Shown in pieces: positions 47,069 to 54,823 of a stretch of 63,785 nt of DNA; the stretch's first letter is position 1; each line of letters starts with the position of its first letter. Source of the DNA: Parvibaculum sedimenti. GTDB taxonomy: Bacteria > Pseudomonadota > Alphaproteobacteria > Parvibaculales > Parvibaculaceae. The stretch is from the NCBI RefSeq assembly GCF_009184905.1, contig NZ_WESC01000019.1:1-63785 (forward strand), given 5' to 3'. The notes under the pieces were generated by a model that saw only the letters and a program-made list of their open reading frames with translations, had not been told where the DNA came from and searched no databases. The position numbers were made by a program, and so were the translations under genes.

Positions 47069-47836
47069 ATGCCGAAGTACCCGACCACATCAAAGCCGTC
47101 CAAAACCCAGGTGAACGCGAGGGCGAGCGCGCGCGAGCAGATCAAGCTCGCAGCGCGTCGCCTTTTCGCGTTGCGGGGAATCGACGGCGTCAGCGTTCGC
47201 GAAATCGTCGAGGCGGCGGCGCAGAAGAACCACGGCTCATTGACCTATTATTTCGGTACCAAGGAAGCGCTGGTGCGTGAACTCGTCGCTGATGGCGCAA
47301 AGCTTATCGACGAGCGCCGCAATGCCCTCCTCGACGCGCTGGAGGCGAAAGGCGGACCAAAATCGGTGCAAGACGTGGTCGAGGCGCTCGTCTACCCCTC
47401 GATCGGGCTTGCAGGCACGAGCAACGACGAGGAGGACACCTACACGCGCTTCATCGGCCTTCTCGGGATGAGCCACCGCGAACTGTTCATGGACGCTCTC
47501 GAGAAGCGCTGGAACTCCGGCTATCTGCGAGCTCTCGAACATTTGCGCCGCCTGATGCCTGAAATGCCCGCGGCCGCGAAGAACCAGCGCTTCGTTTTCA
47601 TGGGCGCCTATCTCGGCAGCGTGCTTAGCCTGCGCGAAGCAGCGCTGACCGACCGCTCACGTCCTCACCCGACATGGAGCTCCAAGAACACGCTGCCGCA
47701 TTTCATACAAACAATAACGGTAATGTTGGGGGCCCCGCTGCAAAAGGGGTTGTTCGCAGACGCAGACGGGAACGCCACCGCAAAAGCACGGCGTCCCCGC
47801 GCCATTGTCGGCTCGGTCGGGCTGATCCTCGACTGA
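47069..47836 (+). CDS. TetR family transcriptional regulator, 255 aa
   Basis: A TetR-type repressor divergent from the SDR/acyl-CoA dehydrogenase/kinase operon, which it probably controls. The helix-turn-helix reads REIVEAAAQKNHGSLTYYFGTKEALVREL across the recognition region. A basic N-terminal stretch precedes it. The ATG at 47069 is preferred over a TTG at 47033. The C-terminal ligand domain is of the type seen in fatty-acid-related regulators, but the ligand cannot be named. Confidence 0.85.
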   Translation: MPKYPTTSKPSKTQVNARASAREQIKLAARRLFALRGIDGVSVREIVEAAAQKNHGSLTYYFGTKEALVRELVADGAKLIDERRNALLDALEAKGGPKSVQDVVEALVYPSIGLAGTSNDEEDTYTRFIGLLGMSHRELFMDALEKRWNSGYLRALEHLRRLMPEMPAAAKNQRFVFMGAYLGSVLSLREAALTDRSRPHPTWSSKNTLPHFIQTITVMLGAPLQKGLFADADGNATAKARRPRAIVGSVGLILD

Positions 47837-47842
47837 GCGGTT

Positions 47843-47876
47843 GCCCGTCACCCATGTCTTTCACGGGGTGACAGGC
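47843..47876. terminator. Hairpin between convergent TetR and esterase genes
   Basis: GCC-c-GTCACCC pairs with GGGTGAC-a-GGC, a 10-bp stem with one mismatch and a 12-nt loop, in the 48-base gap between convergent stops. It likely ends transcription in both directions, though the T tract is weak. Confidence 0.5.
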
Positions 47877-47884
47877 ATCTGTCT

Positions 47885-48793
47885 TTAAGCGACCTTCAGC
47901 TTCGTCGCATCATCCATCGCCTTGCCGATGAACTCACCGCCCTGCGCAATCGCGTGGCGGCCCGTTTCAAGCATCGGGTGGAAGAAGTGCCAGACATGGA
48001 TCATCTCCGGCCACACCTTAAGCGTCACATCGACATCGGCCGCGCCCGCTTTTCCGGCGAGGCGGATGGAATCGTCGAGCAGTGTCTCCGCAGCACCGAC
48101 ATGGATGAGCAAGGGCGCGAGGTCGCGATACTCCGCATGCAGCGGTGAAGCGAGCGGCGTCTTCGCGGACGCGGCACCAAGATAGGCCGCCGCCATGCCG
48201 GCGAGCCCTTCCCGGCTCACCATCGGGTCGATGTCGGCAAGTTCCGTTATCGAATTGCCGGTCGCCTCAAGATCAATCCAGGGCGAGATACAAAAGGCGC
48301 AGGCCGGCTGTTCGAGCCCGGCATCGCGGATCGCAAGCAGCGTCGCCACCGTGAGACCGCCGCCCGCGCTGTCTCCAGCGATGGCTATATTGCCGGGCAC
48401 GAAGCCCTGCGCGAGGAGATAGCGATAAGCGGCGAGAGCATCGTCCACGGCAGCGGGAAACGGATGCTCCGGCGCAAGGCGATAATCGACGGAGAGCGTC
48501 CGCGTGCCCGCAGCACGGCCCAGTTCGGTGACGAGGTGACGATGGCTCTTCACCGAGCCGATCACATAGCCGCCGCCATGCACATACATGACAACGCGAT
48601 CCGGCGCTGCGCCGGGCGTCGTGGCCCACTCGGCGGGAACGCCATTGGCGCTCACACTTTCGAGCGCCACATCGGCCGCCGTGGGAAAGATCGCGCCGAG
48701 ATTGTCGTAGGTCTGGCGCAGCTCAGCCCTGTCCGCCGGTTCCGGCATGGAGCCGAGAAACTCTCGAATGGCAATGATTTCCTGATTTTTCAT
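47885..48793 (-). CDS. Alpha/beta hydrolase, HSL-type esterase, 302 aa
   Basis: An esterase of the hormone-sensitive-lipase family. The oxyanion motif HGGG is at 72-75, the nucleophile S142 in GDSAGG, and the acid and histidine in ETLLDDS and HVWHFF. No signal peptide, so it acts on intracellular short-chain esters. GGGAGGG precedes the ATG. It is the last of the minus-strand block after the isomerase; the 57-base gap leaves open whether they are co-transcribed. Confidence 0.9.
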   Translation of the reverse strand: MKNQEIIAIREFLGSMPEPADRAELRQTYDNLGAIFPTAADVALESVSANGVPAEWATTPGAAPDRVVMYVHGGGYVIGSVKSHRHLVTELGRAAGTRTLSVDYRLAPEHPFPAAVDDALAAYRYLLAQGFVPGNIAIAGDSAGGGLTVATLLAIRDAGLEQPACAFCISPWIDLEATGNSITELADIDPMVSREGLAGMAAAYLGAASAKTPLASPLHAEYRDLAPLLIHVGAAETLLDDSIRLAGKAGAADVDVTLKVWPEMIHVWHFFHPMLETGRHAIAQGGEFIGKAMDDATKLKVA

Positions 48794-48850
48794 TCTTCCC
48801 TCCCTTGATCTTTGGCCAAGCCTATACCGGACAAAGGAGAGAATGAAAGG

Positions 48851-49459
48851 CTAGGCCGTCGCGCGGACAATCTCCTCCTCGACGTCCCGAAGGCGATCCT
48901 TGCCGAAGAAAATCTCATCGGCGACATAGAAGGTCGGCGCGCCAAAGGTTCCACGCTCGACAGAAGCGCTCGTATTGGAGAGCAACGTGTCCTTCACATC
49001 CTGGTCCTGAATGCGCGCAAGGATGCGCGCACCGTCGAGCCCACCGGCATCGAGTACTTCGCGGATGACATCGGCGTCATCCATTTTCTTCGAATCCTCC
49101 CACATGGCGCGGAAGACGATGTCCATGTATTTCGCCAGCACACCGTCCATATCGGCTGCCACGGCGCCGCGCATGATCTGCACCGTGTTCACGGGGAAAT
49201 GTGAATTGAATTTGAACTTTCTGAGCTTGTGCCGCGCGATGAAGCGCTGCATCTCCAGGTTCTCGTATTGCGGCTTGTTCTTGATGTTGCCGAAAGCAAC
49301 CATAGGTGGCTGGTTGCCCGTGAGCTTGAACACGCCGCCAAGCAGGATCGGCACGTTAACGAAGGTCGCACCGGTGCGTTTCTCGATATCGGGGATGATC
49401 TTCCAGGCGAGATAGGAATTCGGGCTGCCGAAATCGAAGTGATGTTCCACCGCTACCAT
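48851..49459 (-). CDS. DsbA-fold 2-hydroxychromene-2-carboxylate isomerase-like protein, 202 aa
   Basis: A glutathione-S-transferase kappa/DsbA-like enzyme of the HCCA isomerase family, which in naphthalene degradation isomerises hydroxychromene carboxylate using glutathione. The N-terminus VEHHFDFGSPNSYLAW carries the catalytic serine S12 in place of the DsbA cysteine pair. The family also acts on other aromatic and long-chain substrates. The ATG at 49459 overlaps the SDR stop in TAATG, so the pair is translationally coupled. A naphthalene role is not supported, since no ring-cleavage genes are here. Confidence 0.85.
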   Translation of the reverse strand: MVAVEHHFDFGSPNSYLAWKIIPDIEKRTGATFVNVPILLGGVFKLTGNQPPMVAFGNIKNKPQYENLEMQRFIARHKLRKFKFNSHFPVNTVQIMRGAVAADMDGVLAKYMDIVFRAMWEDSKKMDDADVIREVLDAGGLDGARILARIQDQDVKDTLLSNTSASVERGTFGAPTFYVADEIFFGKDRLRDVEEEIVRATA

Positions 49460-50190
49460 TACCAACGCTCCCGATAAGGACGAATATCCAGCTCGTGCGT
49501 CCAGGCGTCGCGCGTCTGGTTGTGCAATTGCCAATAGGTTTCCGCGATCGACATGGGGCTCATGAGCTGACCGGGATCCGCCTCGCCGCCCGCCGCCTTG
49601 ATGCGTTCGCGCACGAAGGCCGTGTCAACGCCGGCATCGATGACGAGGTGGGCAACATGAATGTTTTGCGGTCCGAGCTCCCGCGCCATGCTCTGCGCTA
49701 CCGCGCGCAAGCCGAACTTTGCCGAAGCGAATGCCGCATAGCCGGGGCCGCCGCGCAACGAAGCCGTCGCGCCGGTGAAGAAGATCGAGCCCTGCCCCCG
49801 CGCGAGCATGTGCCGCGCAGCCTCGCGCCCCGCGAGAAAGCCCGAATAGCAGGCCATCTCCCATACTTTTCGGAAGACGCGCTCGGTCGTGTCGAGAAGC
49901 GGAAAATTCACATTGGCGCCGACATTGAAGATGACGACCTCGAGCGGCGCATGAGCATCGGCTTCCGCCATGAAGGCGGTCACCTCATCTTCCTTGCGAG
50001 CGTCGAGACCTCGCGCGACGCATGCGCCGCCCGCGCCTTCGATCTCATTCTTCAAAGACAGAAGCTTGTCCGCCGTTCGCCGCCCGGCAAACACGGTGTA
50101 GCCCTCGGCAGCGAACTTCTTCGCGATCGCTCCGCCGATGTAATCGCCCGCGCCGATGATCGCCGCCGTCGCATTCCGCTTCGCAGCCAT
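49459..50190 (-). CDS. SDR-like oxidoreductase with Phe in place of the catalytic Tyr, 243 aa
   Basis: A short-chain dehydrogenase fold with the unusual cofactor motif IGAGDYIG. The active-site segment reads YAAFASAKFGL, so the YxxxK motif has become FxxxK (Phe-Ala-Ser-Ala-Lys). A classical SDR cannot use the missing tyrosine, so either chemistry differs or the protein is non-catalytic. Related SDR subgroups with this substitution exist. It is coupled to the isomerase by a TAATG overlap and starts after GGGGAG. Substrate unknown. Confidence 0.82.
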   Translation of the reverse strand: MAAKRNATAAIIGAGDYIGGAIAKKFAAEGYTVFAGRRTADKLLSLKNEIEGAGGACVARGLDARKEDEVTAFMAEADAHAPLEVVIFNVGANVNFPLLDTTERVFRKVWEMACYSGFLAGREAARHMLARGQGSIFFTGATASLRGGPGYAAFASAKFGLRAVAQSMARELGPQNIHVAHLVIDAGVDTAFVRERIKAAGGEADPGQLMSPMSIAETYWQLHNQTRDAWTHELDIRPYRERW

Positions 50191-50295
50191 GCCCGCTCCC
50201 CTGTTGCCGGTGCGGACAACAGGTAAGTTCTAAAACGGAACCTTGTCAAGCCTGGCCCCTGCTCATCGCGCATCGGCTCACCTCCGGCTCACACC

Positions 50296-50328
50296 AAAAA
50301 GGGCGGACCGATAAGGCCCGCTCTTTTT
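50296..50328 (-). terminator. Intrinsic terminator of the Gly-rich lipoprotein gene
   Basis: On the minus strand the hairpin GAGCGGGCC...GGTCCGCCC is followed by a run of five T bases. It lies 17-50 bases past the lipoprotein stop. The stem has a G-U pair but the T tract is clear. Confidence 0.75.
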
Positions 50329-50345
50329 CAGTTCCGCCGTGCGTT

Positions 50346-51161
50346 TTATGGCTTCGCGAGCCCGGTGGCCGTTCCGAGTACGCTACCCACCACTCCGTTA
50401 GCGGAAGGCAACCCGCCGCTCGAAACCATTCCACCGAGACTCGAAGCCGCGTTCGTTGCACTGGTCAGGGTGGCCGGATTTGTCACACTGCCGAGAACTC
50501 CGGAAACAGCTCCGGTCACCGAATCGAGCGGAGTGCCTGTGGTCGGCAGGCCACCGGAACCGGCGCTGCCAAGGGCGCCCGTCAGCGTCGATACCAGGCC
50601 CGTCACGGCCTGCGTCGGGTCGCTACCGGTCGGAAGAGAGGGAAGCGTTCCCGCAGGCACCACACCGCCCAGCGCGCCGCTGTTACCGCCGCCCAGCAGC
50701 GACCCTACGACGCCGTCCGAGCCGACAACGCCCGTGAGTACATCCTGTCCGGCGAGATCCTGGACAAGTCCACCGCTACCGTCGACGCCGAGCGCGGGAA
50801 GCTGGCTCGTAATCGTGCCGAGCGGAATGGCATCGGCGAGCTGCCCCGTCACCGGCGCAAGTGCACTCGACAGCGGATCGAGCACACCTGCCGGAATAGC
50901 GCCGCCGAGCTGGCCGCCCGATCCACCTCCGACGACGCCGGTCGTGCCGAGGATGGGGTCCGTCAGTGCGGAAACGCCAAGAGCCTCGGTCGCACCGCCC
51001 GTTCCGGTGACACCAAGCTGCGGAACAGCGGCCGCGCCGCCTCCGCCGCCGCCATTACTGCCGCCGCCACCTCCGCCGAGGCTCGAATTGCCATCGCTTG
51101 CACAAGCGGCGACGAGAGCCATTGCGCTCGCCCCGAGCAACACATTCCATAAGCGCTTCAT
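50346..51161 (-). CDS. Gly/Ala/Val/Leu-rich low-complexity lipoprotein, 271 aa
   Basis: The N-terminus MKRLWNVLLG leads to a hydrophobic signal and lipobox VAAC with C20. The mature chain begins with a serine/glycine run and long glycine runs, then imperfect units such as GVVGSLLGG and GAVSGVLGS, with many Pro and Thr and no charge to speak of. It contains no Cys beyond the lipobox. This pattern is typical of secreted Gly-rich proteins that are hard to assign. ATG at 51161 has GGAGG; ATG 51167 is two bases from that site. Divergent from the P450 gene. Function unknown. Confidence 0.72.
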   Translation of the reverse strand: MKRLWNVLLGASAMALVAACASDGNSSLGGGGGGSNGGGGGGAAAVPQLGVTGTGGATEALGVSALTDPILGTTGVVGGGSGGQLGGAIPAGVLDPLSSALAPVTGQLADAIPLGTITSQLPALGVDGSGGLVQDLAGQDVLTGVVGSDGVVGSLLGGGNSGALGGVVPAGTLPSLPTGSDPTQAVTGLVSTLTGALGSAGSGGLPTTGTPLDSVTGAVSGVLGSVTNPATLTSATNAASSLGGMVSSGGLPSANGVVGSVLGTATGLAKP

Positions 51162-51429
51162 TGTCATTTCCTCCCGATCTGGGTGAGCCCGCGATTCCAG
51201 GTGATCTGACGTCAACGCTACGCGCCCACCGGCCGCCGACGGTGTAGAGCCGTGTACGTTTGGGTATCGTTTTGTTGGCGGCCGGAGCAATCCGGCGCAT
51301 TGGCCGCAAATGATCCCCCACTTGGCCGGATCTGCACTCCTTGAACGGGCCATGCCTGTCCATATGGAGAAAACGCTGCGCCACTTCGCAGGAAATTCGT
51401 GCCCCGATCCTTCAAGCGTAGGAAATGAT

Positions 51430-52839
51430 ATGGCCCTTCAAGATGCTCCCGACATCAGCTCTCAGAAGCTCAAGCCGGCCAGACCGCGACCGCCGCGAAG
51501 GGCACCGGGGCTGACTGCCACGCTCATTCGACCGCACCTCCTGTCGAACCTCATCGCCTCCTATCCGCATGACTGGTACGACGGGGATTTCCACGAATTC
51601 CGCATCGGCATCGCAGCTGCCGGGCGCGGCACGGTGGTGAACCATCCGGACACGATCCGTCACATCCTCGTCTCACACTCCGATAACTTTCCCAAGGATA
51701 CGAACCAACTCGCAATCCTGCGACCGCTTCTCGGCGACGGACTACTGACCGCATCCGGACCAGGCTGGCGGCAGGCTCGAAAACTGGCCGCGCCGATCTT
51801 TCAGCATTCGAGCGTGCGCGACTTTGCGCCAATCTTCGTCGCTGCCGCACAACGGTCCGTTGAGCGCGTACTGCAAAGGGGCGAGATATTCTCGATCGAC
51901 CGCGAAATGACGCAGGTAACATTGGAGGTGATCGGCGAGGCGATCCTCAGCGCGGACCTCTCAGATGACATTGAGGGCATCGCTGGAACGGTCACCGGGA
52001 CGTTGGAAAAATTCCCGGCCATGTTCCTGGCTGCCGCACTTCTGCCTCCACGCATAAGAGATGCCTTTCTCGAAAGGCTCGTACTGGCCGGGCGCAGGCA
52101 GTTGGACGTCTTCGCGCGCAGGATCATCAAGCGCGCACATGAGAGGGAAAGCGGCAATTCGCTGCTGACGCGGATGATGGATGCGAGCCGCGCCGACACC
52201 GGCCACGAAATGTCGCTCGCCCAGGTGCGCGACGAGGTAGCGACTTTCCTTCTGGCAGGCCACGAAACGACGGCCACCACACTCTCATGGGCATGGTACC
52301 TTCTGACGTTGCATCCGGAAGCCTTCGAGCGCATGCAAGCGGAAGTGGACGCGGTGGCGCCCAATCGCCCGCTGACGGCAGAGGATGTCCCCGCACTCCC
52401 CTATACACGCGCTGTTCTCGACGAGACGTTGAGGCTCTATCCGATCGTCGCGAATATCATGCGTACCACGCTCGCCGACGACATCACGCCGACAGGGCTC
52501 CCGCTCAAGGCCGGACGCACCGTCCTTATCTCACCGTGGCTCATGCACCGTCACCGGCGCTATTGGCAGGAACCAGATCGCTTCGTTCCCGAACGTTTTC
52601 TCACGCAGGAATCTACCGCGCAGCCACGCTACGCCTATCTCCCCTTCGGCGGCGGCCCCCGCGTCTGCATCGGCGCGAGTTTCGCGCTGCTTGAAGCGGT
52701 TCTCATTCTCGGTACATATGCGCAGCACGCCAATATACGTGTTCTCAATGCGCATAATGTGCGACCGCTGGCACGCATCGTATTGCGGCCAAACCGTCGG
52801 CTGCGAGCCATGGCAAGCAAAAGACGACCAGCGACCTGA
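51430..52839 (+). CDS. Cytochrome P450, 469 aa
   Basis: A heme monooxygenase. The I helix has AGHETTATTL (acid-alcohol pair region), the K helix has ETLR, and the heme-binding loop FGGGPRVCIG holds the axial cysteine C413. The family style (bacterial CYP with LLGDGLLTASGPGWRQARKLAAPIF) is like class-4/102-type fatty-acid or hydrocarbon hydroxylases, not CYP153. No ferredoxin or reductase gene adjoins. The ATG at 51430 has AGGAAA; the frame extends upstream to 51310 without a better site. Substrate unknown. Confidence 0.92.
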   Translation: MALQDAPDISSQKLKPARPRPPRRAPGLTATLIRPHLLSNLIASYPHDWYDGDFHEFRIGIAAAGRGTVVNHPDTIRHILVSHSDNFPKDTNQLAILRPLLGDGLLTASGPGWRQARKLAAPIFQHSSVRDFAPIFVAAAQRSVERVLQRGEIFSIDREMTQVTLEVIGEAILSADLSDDIEGIAGTVTGTLEKFPAMFLAAALLPPRIRDAFLERLVLAGRRQLDVFARRIIKRAHERESGNSLLTRMMDASRADTGHEMSLAQVRDEVATFLLAGHETTATTLSWAWYLLTLHPEAFERMQAEVDAVAPNRPLTAEDVPALPYTRAVLDETLRLYPIVANIMRTTLADDITPTGLPLKAGRTVLISPWLMHRHRRYWQEPDRFVPERFLTQESTAQPRYAYLPFGGGPRVCIGASFALLEAVLILGTYAQHANIRVLNAHNVRPLARIVLRPNRRLRAMASKRRPAT

Positions 52840-53051
52840 TCCCGACCAGACTCTTCCGGCCAAAATCTTCAAATAATGTGCCGCACGCACGCCGCCGTTC
52901 CAAACGGCGACATGCGCGCGGCCACATTTGGTTACAAAACAGCACGCTTTAACATCCGTCTGTTTGAGCCAAGTTGATAGAGTTCCCCCCAATGATCTGC
53001 ATACGAACCGGGCGCATCGCATGCGCCGCTCAGAGATCGAGGGAGAGGACA

Positions 53052-53498
53052 ATGAAGCGAGTTCACCACATTTTCGTTACGGGCGTTATAGCGGCGCTTC
53101 TGGTCAGTCAGGCTCGCGCCAGCACTCCTGCCCAGCACTATTTCCTGCAAACGGGTGCAGATCTTGAACAGGTCTGCGCGAACCCCGTCGATGCGCGTAA
53201 TATCCAGCCGACCGAGCGAGAGAGACTGCTTGTGTGTGGCTCCTATATTCAGGGATACCTTTCTCATTACGCGCTCGTACGCGGAGAGCTTGCCAACGCC
53301 CCCTTCTGCTTGCCGCAGACTGGCGTAAGCGGCGAACAGATTCGTGTCCTCCTCGTCACGCTGCTCCAGCGGAAGCCGCAGATCCGTGACCTTCCGGCCA
53401 GCGTCGATCTGGCAACGAGCATCGCCTGGGCCTATGGCTGCTCCGGCGCTGCCAGTACGTCGGCGCAAGGCGGCACACCGAAGCCGGCCGCACAATGA
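53052..53498 (+). CDS. Rap1a/Tai-like secreted small protein, 148 aa
   Basis: A short exported protein with a signal peptide ending QARA-ST. The mature part has four cysteines in the order C, C, C, C and the pattern LVCGSYIQGYLSHY, APFCLPQTGVSGEQIRVLL and IAWAYGCS, which matches the Rap1a/Tai fold. Members with known function are periplasmic immunity proteins against type VI secretion peptidoglycan amidases; many others have unassigned roles. No amidase effector or type VI gene is in the window. AGAGGACA precedes the ATG. Confidence 0.7.
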   Translation: MKRVHHIFVTGVIAALLVSQARASTPAQHYFLQTGADLEQVCANPVDARNIQPTERERLLVCGSYIQGYLSHYALVRGELANAPFCLPQTGVSGEQIRVLLVTLLQRKPQIRDLPASVDLATSIAWAYGCSGAASTSAQGGTPKPAAQ

Positions 53499-53536
53499 AA
53501 AGCAGACCAAAGATGCCGCCGCAGGTCTTGCGAAGG

Positions 53537-53710
53537 TCAGTTGGCAAGGCTCGGAAGAGCCTCATGCCGCTCCCGCCATTCAGATAGAAGCGCAATCAGG
53601 AGATCGCGAAGTTCGTTATCGCTCAAACTCCTGACCGCGCCGCCCAGGTCGCTCAGCACATCGTCAAGCGGTGTGATCCGCTCGTCACTCATAATGCGCT
53701 TGTCATCCAT
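53537..53710 (-). CDS. Small hypothetical protein, 57 aa
   Basis: A short, acidic, helical protein ending ALPSLAN. The core LSDLGGAVRSLSDNELRDLLIALLSEW has the pattern of an amphipathic helix pair and is not a known domain to me. The ATG at 53710 has GAGGAG about ten bases upstream, which supports it as real. It faces the response regulator across a 339-base gap. No function is proposed. Confidence 0.5.
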   Translation of the reverse strand: MDDKRIMSDERITPLDDVLSDLGGAVRSLSDNELRDLLIALLSEWRERHEALPSLAN

Positions 53711-54049
53711 GATCGGTATCTCCTCGATAGCAATTTGGTAAGCCAGAAACACGCTCCCCTCGCTTCAAGATGCTGTAATTCGCGCGGCGAGACTGTTGAA
53801 ATCTGTGGCAATTCGTACAACACGGGAGGCGTCTCATACATGCAACGCCTTGGATGGAAGCAACCTGATATCAACGATCGCGTCTGGTCGCCGCCCGTAA
53901 TTCCCGTAATAATAAACTGACAGGCGATATCGATTTTATGTAGTCGTCCGGCCCTGTGAGCTTTGCGGGAAAGCTTTGTTTACGCGCGTGGTGCAAGATC
54001 GGGTTTCGATAGTCGGATAGACCGGCAAGCTGGAAGGAAGGGAAACACC
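53711..54049. other. Intergenic region between the small protein and response regulator
   Basis: A 339-base divergent region. It has an AT-richer core around 53895-53945 (TAATAATAAAC, then CGATTTTATG) that may contain promoters. No tRNA, riboswitch or repeat was recognised. Short plus-strand frames here lack ribosome sites. Confidence 0.4.
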
Positions 54050-54823
54050 ATGGCTCCGGCAATGGAAGCGGACCAGACGGACGAAACGACGGGAGATAGC
54101 GCCGTTTCGCTTCTGCTGGTGGATGACGACGCTGAAATTCGCTCTGAGGTCAGAGAATATCTCGAGGCGCACGGGTTCGAGATTTCCGAGGCGCCGGACA
54201 CGCGCTCGGCCAAGGCGTTGTTCGGTTCCCGGCACTTCAACCTCGTCATTCTCGACCTCTGGCTCGGCAAGGAAAATGGATTCGATTTCCTGCGCGACAT
54301 CCGCCAGACGCATTCGACGCCCTGCATCATGGTAACGGCACATGGCGAGGCGACCGACAAGGTTGTCGGCCTCGAGCTTGGCGCCGATGATTATGTAGTG
54401 AAGCCCGTCAACTTGCGCGAGCTTCTCGCCCGCATCCGCGCGCTCCTCCGCCGCTCGGGTCGCTCCGGTTCGGAGCCCCAACCTGCCGCATCGCCGAAGC
54501 CCGAAAACGGCGACAACGCCACATCCTGGCGCTTCGATCCCGTGCGCCGCAATCTTCTCTCGCCGGAAGGCGAACTGGTGCCTCTGACAACGGCGGAATG
54601 CGATCTCCTGATCGAACTCGTCGCGCATGAAGGCCGCCCGCAAACGCGCGAAGATCTCTGCCGTCGCGTTTTCAACCGGCAATGGCAACCCTACGATCGC
54701 AGTCTCGACAGCATTGTGGTCAAACTGCGCCGCAAGCTTGAGCCCAATCCCGACCATCCGATGGTCATCAAAACGATCCGTGGCAAGGGCTATCTGTTCA
54801 CAGGCTTTCCGAGCGAACAGTAA
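54050..54823 (+). CDS. OmpR-type response regulator, 257 aa
   Basis: A two-component DNA-binding regulator. The receiver has LLLVDDDAEI with the acidic pocket, phospho-acceptor D69 in LVILDLW, T95 and K118 in VVKP. A Pro/Ser-rich linker leads to a winged-helix output domain, with LTTAECDLLIEL and the wing SLDSIVVKLRRKL...IKTIRGKGYLF. Start at 54050 has a GGAAGGGAAA site. The stop abuts the stop of the convergent histidine kinase with no gap. It probably receives phosphate from that kinase. Confidence 0.92.
   Translation: MAPAMEADQTDETTGDSAVSLLLVDDDAEIRSEVREYLEAHGFEISEAPDTRSAKALFGSRHFNLVILDLWLGKENGFDFLRDIRQTHSTPCIMVTAHGEATDKVVGLELGADDYVVKPVNLRELLARIRALLRRSGRSGSEPQPAASPKPENGDNATSWRFDPVRRNLLSPEGELVPLTTAECDLLIELVAHEGRPQTREDLCRRVFNRQWQPYDRSLDSIVVKLRRKLEPNPDHPMVIKTIRGKGYLFTGFPSEQ

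Noticed and set aside
48851-49459. Naphthalene degradation isomerase NahD
   Set aside because: The fold matches, but no naphthalene dioxygenase or ring-cleavage genes are present, so only the family is named.
53735-53920. 61-residue plus-strand frame between the small protein and the response regulator
   Set aside because: No ribosome site, no conserved pattern, and overlaps the likely promoter region.
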